A DNA stretch of 35,084 nucleotides from Pseudomonadota bacterium (GTDB lineage Bacteria; Pseudomonadota; Gammaproteobacteria; Acidiferrobacterales; Acidiferrobacteraceae): the NCBI GenBank assembly GCA_021794275.1, contig JAJYRD010000048.1, positions 1 to 35,084 of the forward strand, read 5' to 3'. Below the pieces are notes generated by a model. That model did not search any database and was not told the origin of the DNA. It saw nothing but the letters and a program-made list of their open reading frames with translations. The position numbers and the translations under genes were made by a program. Within the stretch, counting starts at the first letter, position 1. The number at the start of each line of letters is the position of its first letter. Shown here one piece after another: positions 1 to 7,690 of the stretch.

Positions 1-123
1 TCAAGCTCCGCCCACACTTCGGCCGTGCACGACAACCTCACCGCCACTCGCGCCATGGACCCCCTCCTGCCCATCAGGTGAAGGAGGTATCATAATACTA
101 TTGGCGATTAATGCAATTAAACA

Positions 124-804
124 CTAGCGCCCGCTTAGGCGCAGTGAGCGCAACGTCATGCGGGGCAGATCGCGAACCGCTTTTACGGCGTTTATAAGGA
201 TGTTCTTTTCGGAAACCGACAAGGTCTGCAGGTCACCGTCATGGAAATAGACTAACGCTTTCAGGCTTTCGCTTGGCTGAAAGTTTGGCCCGAAAAGCAG
301 CCGAGCCGAGGACAAACCGCGCGATAGGCTCACTCCGGCACCAATCATCGCGGCAATGTCGCGGTAGTCTTTGGCCTCGGCCCGTTGCAGCACGACCTTG
401 AGCTTGGTCGCCATCAAGTCATCGAAAGAGGCCACCTCCAGTACGCCATCCTCGGTGATGTCAGGATCCCCAACCCGCCCGAAAGTCAGCGAACCGAAAA
501 AGGACACCCTGGCATAACCCGTTTCAGCGGCCTCCGCAGGGATGAGCGCCGCCCAAGTGTCGCCCTGATCCTGGAGCGTTGTGGCGTGGGTCATGAACGG
601 AAGGGCCGCTCTGATGGCCTCCCGATCGAGCGGTTTTTCCGAGAAGAAATCGAAATCAATCGAGTCCCGATGTCCCAGCCTCAACGCGACGGCCGTGCCG
701 CCATACAGTGTAAACCCAAGATGCAGCGCTTTATGAAGCTTGGGCCAGAGGAACCGCTGGGCCGGTGGCAATATGGCCAGATTCGGGGAGAATATACGCA
801 TCAT
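124..804 (-). CDS. AbiEii/AbiGii-family nucleotidyltransferase, probable toxin of a two-gene module
   Basis: A 226-residue protein with the nucleotidyltransferase signature of the AbiEii/AbiGii toxin family: GGTAVALRLGHR at about 35-46 followed by SIDFDFF (Asp50, Asp52 as likely metal ligands), then a conserved Lys/Arg/Asp segment (TKLKVVLQRAEAKDYRDI, about 133-150). AbiEii proteins are the toxins of type IV toxin-antitoxin and phage-exclusion systems and are thought to transfer nucleotides to RNA targets; the target here is unknown. The start ATG forms an ATGA overlap with the stop of the 99-residue gene upstream; a second ATG follows immediately. It is shorter than typical AbiEii (about 300 residues), lacking most of the C-terminal part. 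The base composition looks lower in GC than the core genes to the right, which suits acquisition by transfer. The family call is firm; toxin activity is inference. Confidence 0.8.
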   Translation of the reverse strand: MMRIFSPNLAILPPAQRFLWPKLHKALHLGFTLYGGTAVALRLGHRDSIDFDFFSEKPLDREAIRAALPFMTHATTLQDQGDTWAALIPAEAAETGYARVSFFGSLTFGRVGDPDITEDGVLEVASFDDLMATKLKVVLQRAEAKDYRDIAAMIGAGVSLSRGLSSARLLFGPNFQPSESLKALVYFHDGDLQTLSVSEKNILINAVKAVRDLPRMTLRSLRLSGR

Positions 805-1100
805 CCAAATCGTCGCGTCGGCAAGGCGGGGATGTCATCCTCGACAGAGGCGAGCCCCAGACGATAGTGCCAATACACCCAGGAGCGCTCATGAAATTGA
901 CCTGCCTCCGCATGGGTCAAGACCTCGCGCAGTACCGCGTCACCGACCTTTGCTGCGAGATATTGAACATCCGCGTAGTCGCCGATGTTCATGACCTGCG
1001 CGATCACCCGCTCCGGCATGTCGACTGCCTGGTCCGGCGTTTTCCACCAGACGTACTTGCCCGCCAGAGGCTTTAGAATTTCTCGGTTGATTCGGGTCAT
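801..1100 (-). CDS. Small partner of the AbiEii-like protein, putative antitoxin (unnamed family)
   Basis: A 99-residue cytosolic protein with no signal peptide or membrane segment. The central part (RVIAQVMNIGDYADVQYL, then a Trp/Tyr-rich WVYWHYRLGL near the C-terminus) resembles small uncharacterised proteins often encoded just upstream of AbiEii-like nucleotidyltransferases. It is not the winged-helix AbiEi antitoxin: it is far too short and no helix-turn-helix is evident. The last bases overlap the next gene as ATGA, so the two are translationally coupled, with the putative antitoxin made first as in most toxin-antitoxin operons. A perfect TATAAT lies about 43 bases upstream on the same strand. 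The antitoxin role is inferred from position and size only. Confidence 0.65.
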   Translation of the reverse strand: MTRINREILKPLAGKYVWWKTPDQAVDMPERVIAQVMNIGDYADVQYLAAKVGDAVLREVLTHAEAGQFHERSWVYWHYRLGLASVEDDIPALPTRRFG

Positions 1101-1142
1101 GGGACTCTCGTTTCACCGCGCCGTTGCAATTTTCCTGGATGC

Positions 1143-1148
1143 ATTATA
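1143..1148 (-). promoter_or_regulatory. -10 element for the toxin-antitoxin-like operon
   Basis: The minus strand reads a perfect TATAAT here, about 42 bases before the ATG at 1100. No good -35 hexamer is seen 16-18 bases further upstream, so another factor or an atypical -35 would be needed. The ribosome site before the ATG is weak (GAGAG). Confidence 0.5.
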
Positions 1149-1189
1149 CGCCCTTCCGCGCGGTGGGTACGCGGCGGCCATCCGTTGGA

Positions 1190-1204
1190 TGGGCCCTGGG
1201 CCCA
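1190..1204. repeat. Perfect 15-base palindrome, possible operator
   Basis: TGGGCCC-T-GGGCCCA is a perfect inverted repeat with 7-base arms. It sits in the 260-base gap between glnD and the toxin-antitoxin-like pair, about 42 bases upstream of that pair's -10 element. A second inverted repeat, GATCCG-7 bases-CGGATC, lies at 1329-1347, 14 bases past the glnD stop, without a T-run. Either could be an operator or a transcript end hairpin; nothing else is seen in the gap. Confidence 0.3.
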
Positions 1205-1360
1205 CGAAGAACCGGTCGATGTCGTAAAGCGCGGTGCCCGCACGGCTGGGGCGGTTGGGCGCAAGGTTTCGCGCAGCCACGGGCCCGCCTCCGCCTTGAG
1301 ATTCAAGGGTCGTCGGGCGTCCCTATGAGATCCGATATTTGCGGATCCGTTGAGAAGATA

Positions 1361-4024
1361 TTACCCGGACAGCCTCGGGGCTGCCTCTGGTATCGGGCCA
1401 TCTATGCGCGCGCGGATGGCTTGGGCGAGGTCCGTGAGGCGCTGCGAAGAGCTTTTCCCGAACGGCTTGCCATGTTCATCGGTGAGGAAGAACACGTCCT
1501 CGGCGCGCTCGCCGAAGGTCCCGACCTTGGCCGTCACGATACGGGTGCGGTTCACGTAGAGGGCCAAAGCCAGTTGATGCAAAAGCCCCGGGCGGTCCTG
1601 GGCGATCACTTCCATGACCGTGAGCTGACCATTTGCGGTCGACGAGAAATTGATCTCAGTCTCGATCGGGAAGTTTTTGAGCGCCCGCGACAAGGGACGA
1701 GCCGCCGACGCGCGAAATCCGGAGACCAGGTCCGCGCGCACCTGTTCACGCATCTGCATGAGTTCGCGCTTCGCCGGAAGGGTGCCGTTTGCGGTGAGCG
1801 CGACGAAGCAATCGAGGGCATAGCCCGATGCCATGTGGATACGCGCATCGACGATGGAGAGGTTCATGCGATCGAGGCTGCCCGTGAGGACGGCGAATAG
1901 TTCGTCGCTCAAGGGGCTAAAGACCAGAAATTCGATCGCCGCCTGGTCGGGGCGCACGCGGGCCTCTATGACAGGCAGCGCCACTTCGCCTGCTGCGGCA
2001 ATGGCGCAGGCATGCCACGCCAGTGCCTCGGCATCGTGGCGCAGGAAGTAGTCGGCGTCCATGCGCGCCCAGTGCCGTTCGACGGCCTCGGGGGTCGCGC
2101 AATCACCCAGAAGCTGCAAGGCGTTGCGTCGTGCGTCGGCGATACGGGCGTCGATGTCGATGGCCTCTCCGATACCCCGGCGCAGGACGCGGGTCGTGTC
2201 GCGGTAGAGGCTTGTGAGAAGTCTGCCTTTCCAGTCGTTCCAGACAGCCGGGCTCGTGCCGCGAATGTCGGCGACCGTAAGCACGTAGAGGTTGTCGAGA
2301 TGTTCGCGATCACCAACGAACCGGGCAAAGTCGGCGACGACCTCCGGGTCTGATATGTCTGTGTGCTGCGCGGTCCACGACATGGCGAGGTGATGGCGCA
2401 CGAGCCACGCCACGAGCTGCGTATCGTAATCGCTGAGGCCCAGGCGTTGGCAGAATGCACGCGCCTCGGCTTCCCCGAGGCGCGAATGGTCGCCGCCACG
2501 CCCCTTGGCGATATCATGGAAGAGGGCGGCGAGATACAGGCGTTCAGGCTTGGCGAGGGAGCGCGCGACTTCGCTCGTCGTCGGGAGTTCGTGCTGGAAC
2601 GCGGCCAGCATGACGCGCCGCACGTTGCGCAGCACAAACAGGCTGTGTTCATCGACCGTGTAGACATGAAAGAGGTCGTGCTGCATCTGGCCTACGATCT
2701 TTCCGAAGGCCGGGATATAGGCGCCGAGGACGCCATAGGCGTTCATGCGCCGCAAGGCCTTCGTGACCCCCGACGGCGCGCGCAGAATGGCGAGGAAGGT
2801 CCTTTGGGCTTCCGGGTCCTGGCGGAAGGTGCCGTCGATCAAGGTGAGATGGGCGCGCAAGAGGCGGATGGTCGCGGCACGCACGCCCTGGAGTTCCGGG
2901 TGGTCCTGGACGACACGAAAGAGATCCAGCATAGCGCGCGGGTCTTTGGCGAAGACATGGGCGTCGACGGTCTCAAGGAAGCCGTTGCGGGCACGAAACT
3001 TCGGGGTGAGGGCTTTCAGGGTCGGACGTTTCGGGCCGCGCAGGCTCTCGGCGAAATGCTGGAGAAGGATCTCGTTCAGCAGCTGGACCTGTTTGACTGT
3101 GCGATAGTAGCGCTTCATGAACTGCTCGACGGCAAGTCGTCCTGGGCGGTCGGCATAGCCCATCTGGAGGGCCAGCGTCCGCTGATGGTCGAACAGCAGG
3201 CGATCCTCCCGCCGCCGGGCGAGGAGGTGCAGACCGTTGCGGGTCTGCCAGAGAAAATTGCGGGCGTCGATGAGCGATCGGTATTCACGTTCGCCAAGGA
3301 AGCCGATCTTGACGAGGTCGTGGAGGTCGGCAGATCCCAGGTGGCGACGGGCGATCCAGCCGATCATGTGGATGTCGCGCAGCCCCCCGGGGCCTTCCTT
3401 GACGTTCGGTTCGAGGTTGTAGCCTGTGTCGTGGTAACGCGCGTAGCGGGCCTTTTGTTCGGCAAGCTTGGCCTCGTAGAAGCGCACGCTCGGCCATAGC
3501 TGTGGGGAGGCCAGCTCGTGTACGAGGCGCGCAAGGAGCGCTTCGTCGCCGGTCAAGAGGCGCGCCTCCATCAGGTTGGTCATGACCGTCGCGTCGGAGC
3601 GCGCGACACGCAGGCAATCGCGCACCGAGCGCACACTATGGCCTACGGTAAGCCCTATGTCCCAGAGGAAGCGCAGGAAGGGTTCGGCGAAGGCCTGGAT
3701 CTTTTCGTAGCGGGGACTGTCCTGGAGCAGCAGCAGATCGATGTCGGAGGCCGGGTGCAGTTCACCGCGCCCATATCCTCCGACTGCCACCAGCGCGACT
3801 GAGACTTGGCTTGGGAGCCTGTGCTCGTGTTCGGTATAGGCCTGCGCGAGGATGTCGTCGATCAGTGCGGTGCGCATGCGCAGGGCCTGGACCCCGAGGC
3901 CCCGGCGTCGACGGGGCAATTCGGCCTCGTGAGTCTCGCGCAGGCGGGCGTCGCCGACCCGCAAGGCCTCCCGGAATCGCGCGATGTCGGGGCTCGAGGG
4001 CGGCGCCACGATGGTGTTGGTCAA
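1361..4024 (-). CDS. glnD: Bifunctional uridylyltransferase / uridylyl-removing enzyme GlnD
   Basis: GlnD uridylylates PII proteins when glutamine is low and removes UMP when it is high, so it is the primary nitrogen sensor. From the TTG start the protein is 887 residues (E. coli 890). Domains in order: nucleotidyltransferase with GGYGRGELHPASDIDLLLL (about 82-100), GlnD linker with KEGPGGLRDIH (about 209-219), HD phosphohydrolase with LFHDIAKGRGGDHS (about 501-514), and two C-terminal ACT domains that bind glutamine, the second with VMEVIAQDRPGLLHQLA. The start is placed at TTG 4024 because TAGGAG lies just before it and map ends 8 bases upstream; the frame stays open further upstream but only inside map. 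It is co-directional with map, as in E. coli. All catalytic motifs are intact. Confidence 0.97.
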   Translation of the reverse strand: MTNTIVAPPSSPDIARFREALRVGDARLRETHEAELPRRRRGLGVQALRMRTALIDDILAQAYTEHEHRLPSQVSVALVAVGGYGRGELHPASDIDLLLLQDSPRYEKIQAFAEPFLRFLWDIGLTVGHSVRSVRDCLRVARSDATVMTNLMEARLLTGDEALLARLVHELASPQLWPSVRFYEAKLAEQKARYARYHDTGYNLEPNVKEGPGGLRDIHMIGWIARRHLGSADLHDLVKIGFLGEREYRSLIDARNFLWQTRNGLHLLARRREDRLLFDHQRTLALQMGYADRPGRLAVEQFMKRYYRTVKQVQLLNEILLQHFAESLRGPKRPTLKALTPKFRARNGFLETVDAHVFAKDPRAMLDLFRVVQDHPELQGVRAATIRLLRAHLTLIDGTFRQDPEAQRTFLAILRAPSGVTKALRRMNAYGVLGAYIPAFGKIVGQMQHDLFHVYTVDEHSLFVLRNVRRVMLAAFQHELPTTSEVARSLAKPERLYLAALFHDIAKGRGGDHSRLGEAEARAFCQRLGLSDYDTQLVAWLVRHHLAMSWTAQHTDISDPEVVADFARFVGDREHLDNLYVLTVADIRGTSPAVWNDWKGRLLTSLYRDTTRVLRRGIGEAIDIDARIADARRNALQLLGDCATPEAVERHWARMDADYFLRHDAEALAWHACAIAAAGEVALPVIEARVRPDQAAIEFLVFSPLSDELFAVLTGSLDRMNLSIVDARIHMASGYALDCFVALTANGTLPAKRELMQMREQVRADLVSGFRASAARPLSRALKNFPIETEINFSSTANGQLTVMEVIAQDRPGLLHQLALALYVNRTRIVTAKVGTFGERAEDVFFLTDEHGKPFGKSSSQRLTDLAQAIRARIDGPIPEAAPRLSG

Positions 4025-4032
4025 GGATGCTC

Positions 4033-4800
4033 CTAGATTGTCTCGTCCGAGCGTAGCGTCAGGACCTCGTAACCCGCAGGCGTTACAAGCACGGTGTGTT
4101 CCCATTGGGCGGATAGGCCGTGGTCCCGGGTCACGACTGTCCAATTGTCCGGCAGAAGTTTAACCCCCGCGCCGCGCTGATTGATCATGGGCTCTATCGT
4201 AAAGATCATGCCCGGCTCCAGGGTTACGCCGGTACCTGGGTGACCATAATGCAGGACCTGCGGGTCTTCGTGAAAGGCGCGCCCTATCCCGTGGCCGCAG
4301 TATTCGCGTACGACGGAATAGTGTCGGCTTTCGGCCAGGGTTTGGATGGCGTGCCCTATGTCACCCAAGCGTATGCCCGGGCGCACCATTCGTATCCCCC
4401 GCACCATGCATTCGTAGGTCGTTTCGGTCAGGCGGCGGGCGGCGACCGAAGGCTCCCCGATATAGAACATGCGGCTCGTGTCGCCGTGGTAGTCGTCTTT
4501 GATGACCGTGATGTCGATATTGACGATGTCGCCGTGTTTCAGTTTGCGGTCACCCGGTATGCCATGGCAGACCTGATGGTTGACCGAGGTGCAGATCGAA
4601 CGCGGAAATCCGCGATAATTGAGCGGCGCCGGGATCGCCTTTTGGGTATTAACGATGTAGTCATGGCAGATGCGGTCGAGTTCGCCCGTGGTTACGCCGG
4701 GCACGACACGGGGTGCAATCATCTCGAGGACATCGGCGGCCAGGCGGCCCGCTACGCGCATCTTCTGGATCTCGGGTTCGGTCTTGATCGTTATGGCCAT
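4033..4800 (-). CDS. map: Type I methionine aminopeptidase
   Basis: This enzyme removes the N-terminal Met from nascent proteins after deformylation. At 255 residues it matches the short type Ia form of E. coli. The five metal ligands are visible at the expected places: Asp96 and Asp107 (NIDITV, HGDTSRMF), His170 (YCGHGIGRAFHEDP), Glu203 (FTIEP) and Glu234 (QWEHT); the catalytic-site His79 is in NHQVCHG. The start is MAITIKTEPEI, the usual family N-terminus. It is divergent from rpsB, the arrangement seen in E. coli, and is followed 8 bases later by glnD, so the two probably share a transcript. Confidence 0.97.
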   Translation of the reverse strand: MAITIKTEPEIQKMRVAGRLAADVLEMIAPRVVPGVTTGELDRICHDYIVNTQKAIPAPLNYRGFPRSICTSVNHQVCHGIPGDRKLKHGDIVNIDITVIKDDYHGDTSRMFYIGEPSVAARRLTETTYECMVRGIRMVRPGIRLGDIGHAIQTLAESRHYSVVREYCGHGIGRAFHEDPQVLHYGHPGTGVTLEPGMIFTIEPMINQRGAGVKLLPDNWTVVTRDHGLSAQWEHTVLVTPAGYEVLTLRSDETI

Positions 4801-4843
4801 CTGGATTCTTGGGTTCCGGGATCAAACGTGTGAGCGAAGCCCC

Positions 4844-4872
4844 ATTGTCCGTGGTCCGGCCCCGGCGTTCAA
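4844..4872 (-). promoter_or_regulatory. Candidate sigma70 promoter for map-glnD
   Basis: On the minus strand TTGAAC (4872-4867) and GACAAT (4849-4844) are separated by 17 bases, four of six consensus matches each. Transcription would begin near 4837, giving a leader of about 37 bases before the map ATG at 4800. Confidence 0.4.
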
Positions 4873-4973
4873 CCTTGCGTACGAGGAATCCCTGCGCACT
4901 CGACGCCGGGCTGGGCGATTCGCACTGTTACCGAGCCCTCGCCCGTGGTAGCATGCCGCCACGCGGGGATCCC

Positions 4974-5049
4974 CCTGCGCCCTCGTTTTTGAGGGATTAT
5001 CGCACGCAGGTCGTCACGGCGTTCGGGTGCTCAGGGCCTTGGCTCTGAG
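4974..5049 (+). promoter_or_regulatory. Structured rpsB leader, possible S2 autoregulatory site
   Basis: Two hairpins lie in the 295-base gap between the divergent map and rpsB. The first nests CCTGCG (4974-4979) with CGCAGG (5005-5010) around an inner stem CCCTC/GAGGG (4980-4984/4991-4995). The second pairs CTCAGGG (5030-5036) with CTCTGAG (5043-5049) around CCTTGG. In E. coli the same gap holds the t44/S2 leader where S2 represses its own translation. Whether these hairpins are that element is inference. A weak -10 (TAGCAT, 4949-4954) lies just upstream with no convincing -35. The rpsB ribosome site GGAG is at 5085-5088. Confidence 0.4.
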
Positions 5050-5095
5050 TCGACGTCCGGGATCTGCGGTGGACAAACCCGTTTGGAGACATGTC

Positions 5096-6013
5096 ATGGC
5101 TAACGTCACAATGCGTGAAATGCTAGAGGCCGGCTGCCATTTTGGCCATCAGACCCGGTTCTGGCACCCGAAAATGCGCCCCTATATCTTTGGCGAGCGC
5201 AACAATATCCACATCATCAATCTCGAGAAGTCGCTACCCATGCTGAGCGAGGCTGCCACATTCGTGCGCAAGCTCGCGTCCAACAAGGGCACCATCCTGT
5301 TTGTGGGCACCAAGCGTCAGGCCGCCGAGATCGTGCGCGCCGAGGCGATACGGGCGGGCTGCCCGTACGTGGACCATCGCTGGCTGGGCGGCATGTTGAC
5401 GAATTACAAGACGGTGCGCCGTTCGATCGAGCGTCTGAAGCGGCTCGAGGAGCTGCTCGCCGAAGGCGGTGGCGCCGAGAAGCTGTCGAAGAAGGAGACG
5501 CTGAATCTGGAGCGCGAGCGCATCAAGCTGGATCGGAGTCTGAGCGGCATCAAGGACATGCCGAGCCTGCCGGACGCCTTGTTCGTGGTGGACGTAGGCC
5601 ACGAGTATATCGCGGTGGGCGAGGCCAATAAGCTGAAGATCCCGGTAGTTGCGGTGGTCGACTCGAATTGCAAGACTGACGGCGTGGACTACGTTATTCC
5701 CGGCAACGACGATGCGAGTCGCGCCATAACCCTTTATGCGCGCACCATGGCCGACGCGGTGCTCGAAGGCCGCGCCTCTGTGGCCACCGTGGCGCCTTCA
5801 GGCGACGAGGAATTCGTTGAAGTGAAGGAAGATCCGAGCACGCGTACGGCCCCCCGCAAGAAGGCCGCGAGCCCCTATGATGGTTATGCGGGCGAAACCG
5901 AAGGGGAGGCCGAGGGTGCTGGCGCGGGGGCTGCGGATGCGCGTAAGGCCCGACCCAAGGGTCGCGAAGGGGCGGGCGCCAAACCCGCTCGGGGCGGCCG
6001 CGGCCGGTCTTGA
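5096..6013 (+). CDS. rpsB: 30S ribosomal protein S2 with a long C-terminal tail
   Basis: S2 binds late to the 30S subunit between head and body and is needed to hold S1. The start [19 protein letters not shown] is the family N-terminus, preceded by GGAG at 5085-5088; an in-frame ATG at 5027 is rejected because it adds 23 residues unlike S2. Signatures seen include [23 protein letters not shown] and [19 protein letters not shown]. The protein is 305 residues against 241 in E. coli: after the normal end near FVEVKED (about 245) comes a tail of about 60 residues rich in Ala, Gly, Lys and Arg, probably disordered and basic at its end. It heads the rpsB-tsf-pyrH-frr group, with a hairpin terminator or attenuator before tsf. 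Confidence 0.98.
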   Translation: MANVTMREMLEAGCHFGHQTRFWHPKMRPYIFGERNNIHIINLEKSLPMLSEAATFVRKLASNKGTILFVGTKRQAAEIVRAEAIRAGCPYVDHRWLGGMLTNYKTVRRSIERLKRLEELLAEGGGAEKLSKKETLNLERERIKLDRSLSGIKDMPSLPDALFVVDVGHEYIAVGEANKLKIPVVAVVDSNCKTDGVDYVIPGNDDASRAITLYARTMADAVLEGRASVATVAPSGDEEFVEVKEDPSTRTAPRKKAASPYDGYAGETEGEAEGAGAGAADARKARPKGREGAGAKPARGGRGRS

Positions 6014-6038
6014 GTCGGATTGGCGAATATTGATAGGC

Positions 6039-6061
6039 AAAGGGGGGCAAAGCCCCCTTTT
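6039..6061 (+). terminator. Intrinsic terminator/attenuator between rpsB and tsf
   Basis: AAAGGGGGGC-AAA-GCCCCCTTTT folds into a 10-base-pair stem (one G-T pair) with a three-base loop, and the 3' arm ends in four T. With only four T it is likely to be partial, letting some transcription continue into tsf, as the rpsB-tsf gap hairpin is known to do in E. coli. It lies 25 bases past the rpsB stop and 21 before the tsf start. Confidence 0.65.
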
Positions 6062-6082
6062 GCGTGCGTGTGAGGACGGAAT

Positions 6083-6964
6083 ATGGCGATTTCAGCGGCA
6101 CAGGTGAAGGATCTCCGTGAGCGGACCGGGCTTGGCATGATGGAGTGCAAGGCGGCGCTCACCGAGACCGACGGCAACATGGAAGCGGCGATCGATCTGC
6201 TTCGCAAGAAGGCCGGCGCCAAGGTGGATAAAAAGGCCCATCGCGTGGCGGCGGAAGGGGTGGTGGCGGCGCACGTTGATACGGGCAGCCGGGTGGGTGC
6301 GCTCGTGGAGGTCAATAGCGAGACTGATTTCGTTGCTAAAGAGGAGCGCTTCGTGGGTTTCGCCCAGGCGCTCGCGGCGCTCGTGGTCGAAAAGAACCCC
6401 GGCGATCTGGAGGCCTTGTTGGCATTGGGGTATCCAGGCGGCGGTACGGTGGCCGAGGCCCGCGCGGCGCTCGTGGCCCAGTTCGGGGAAAACATGACCG
6501 TGCGGCGCTTTGCGCGGCTTGAGGCCGAGGGTGGTGTGCTCGGGCACTATGTGCACGGGCGGCGGATCGGCGTGCTCGTGGCGCTCACGGGCGGAGAGCC
6601 GGCCCTGGCGCGTGATCTCGCGATGCATATCGCCGCGAACAAGCCCGCCTACGTGCGGCCGGATGAGGTCCCGGCGGATGTGGTGGCTCGGGAAAAGGCG
6701 ATCTATGTCGCGCAAGCCGCCGAGTCCGGGAAGCCCGCTGACATCATAGAGAAGATGGTGATGGGCAAAGTCCGGAAGTACCTGGAGGATATCACCCTGG
6801 TGGGCCAGCCCTTCGTCAAGGACCCGGAGACCACGGTGGCCGCTCACCTGAAACGGTCCGGTGCGGATGTTAAGCGCTTCTTCCGTCTCGAGGTCGGTGA
6901 AGGAATCGAACGCGAGGTCAGCAACTTTGCCTCGGAAGTCATGTCACAGGTGAAGGGAAGCTGA
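6083..6964 (+). CDS. tsf: Elongation factor Ts
   Basis: EF-Ts is the nucleotide exchange factor that regenerates EF-Tu-GTP. The protein has 293 residues (E. coli 283). The N-terminal UBA-like domain shows VKDLRERTGLGMMECKAAL, and the core EF-Tu-contacting motif TDFVA is at 81-85 (VNSETDFVAKEERF). The dimerisation and C-terminal modules follow, with IAANKPAYV and a Lys-rich VMGKVRKYLEDITLVGQPFV. The ribosome site GAGG precedes the ATG. It is separated from rpsB by the terminator-like hairpin and from pyrH by only 3 bases. Confidence 0.98.
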   Translation: MAISAAQVKDLRERTGLGMMECKAALTETDGNMEAAIDLLRKKAGAKVDKKAHRVAAEGVVAAHVDTGSRVGALVEVNSETDFVAKEERFVGFAQALAALVVEKNPGDLEALLALGYPGGGTVAEARAALVAQFGENMTVRRFARLEAEGGVLGHYVHGRRIGVLVALTGGEPALARDLAMHIAANKPAYVRPDEVPADVVAREKAIYVAQAAESGKPADIIEKMVMGKVRKYLEDITLVGQPFVKDPETTVAAHLKRSGADVKRFFRLEVGEGIEREVSNFASEVMSQVKGS

Positions 6965-6967
6965 TCT

Positions 6968-7690
6968 ATGGCGCGTTACCGGCGCGTGCTCTTAAAGTTG
7001 AGCGGTGAGGCGCTGATGGGCTCGGCGGGCTATGGTATCGACCCAGAGATCCTGAAGGGGATGGCCGATGCCGTTGCCGAGGCCTCCGACGGTACCGGGC
7101 TTGCGATTGTGGTGGGCGGCGGGAACATCTTCCGCGGGGTGTCGAGCTCGGCGAGGGATATGGACCGGGCGGAGGCCGACCTCATGGGTATGCTCGCGAC
7201 GGTCATGAACGCGCTGGCCTTGGGCGAGGCCCTGCGGGCCCGCGGCGTGGTGGCGCATATCCAGTCTGCGCTTCCGGTGGGTACGGCGGTGCCGGCTTTC
7301 GACAGGCGTCACGCGCTGGAGTACCTGGATCGGGGTGAGGTCGTCATATTTGCGGCTGGCACCGGCAACCCCTTCTTTACGACCGATACGGCGGCGAGCC
7401 TTCGGGCCTTGGAGATGCGGGCCGACATCATGCTGAAGGCCACCAAGGTCGACGGCGTGTATTCGGCGGATCCGAAGCGCGATCCTGCGGCCGTGCGCTA
7501 TCGGAGACTTAGTTACGATGACGTTTTGCAGCGCAGGCTTGGGGTCATGGACGCTACGGCCATTGCTCTTTTGCGGGAATTTCGCGTCCCCTTGCGCGTC
7601 TTCGATATGACGTCGCCCGGGGCGCTGGCGCGCATCCTCGCAGGCGCCGAAGAAGGAACTTTAGTGGAAGAAGGAGCGCAGTGTGAGTGA
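6968..7690 (+). CDS. pyrH: UMP kinase
   Basis: PyrH phosphorylates UMP to UDP, the committed step to UTP and CTP, as a hexamer of the amino-acid-kinase fold. The 240-residue protein shows LLKLSGEALMG near the N-terminus (phosphate binding), VVGGGNIFRG, and GTGNPFFTTDTAASLRA, where the usual Asp-Thr pair binds UMP. The C-terminal VKATKVDGVY-type segment appears as LKATKVDGVYSADPK. The stop overlaps the frr start by 8 bases, so the two are coupled. Confidence 0.97.
   Translation: MARYRRVLLKLSGEALMGSAGYGIDPEILKGMADAVAEASDGTGLAIVVGGGNIFRGVSSSARDMDRAEADLMGMLATVMNALALGEALRARGVVAHIQSALPVGTAVPAFDRRHALEYLDRGEVVIFAAGTGNPFFTTDTAASLRALEMRADIMLKATKVDGVYSADPKRDPAAVRYRRLSYDDVLQRRLGVMDATAIALLREFRVPLRVFDMTSPGALARILAGAEEGTLVEEGAQCE

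Noticed and set aside
3..13. AAGCTCCGCCC at the left edge also occurs (minus strand) in the transposon-end hairpin at the right edge
   Set aside because: Only 11 bases match, the hairpin is not completed at the left edge, and GC-rich chance matches are expected.
1..81. Open plus-strand frame from the window edge to a TGA at 79-81
   Set aside because: All three plus frames are open over much of this short stretch and none resembles a known C-terminus, so no partial gene is claimed.
63..87. CCTCCT/AGGAGG hairpin as a terminator
   Set aside because: There is no T-run on either strand, and the long loop makes it weak.
2363..3499. Long plus-strand open frame of 378 codons
   Set aside because: It is opposite glnD, which has full-length family motifs; high GC makes such antisense frames common and this one has no recognisable domain.
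4925..4954. Promoter for rpsB using TAGCAT and an upstream TTACCG
   Set aside because: The spacer would be 15 bases and the -35 is poor; kept only as a remark in the leader entry.
5027..5095. In-frame upstream ATG extending rpsB by 23 residues
   Set aside because: The added residues are unlike S2, and the GGAG ribosome site fits ATG 5096.
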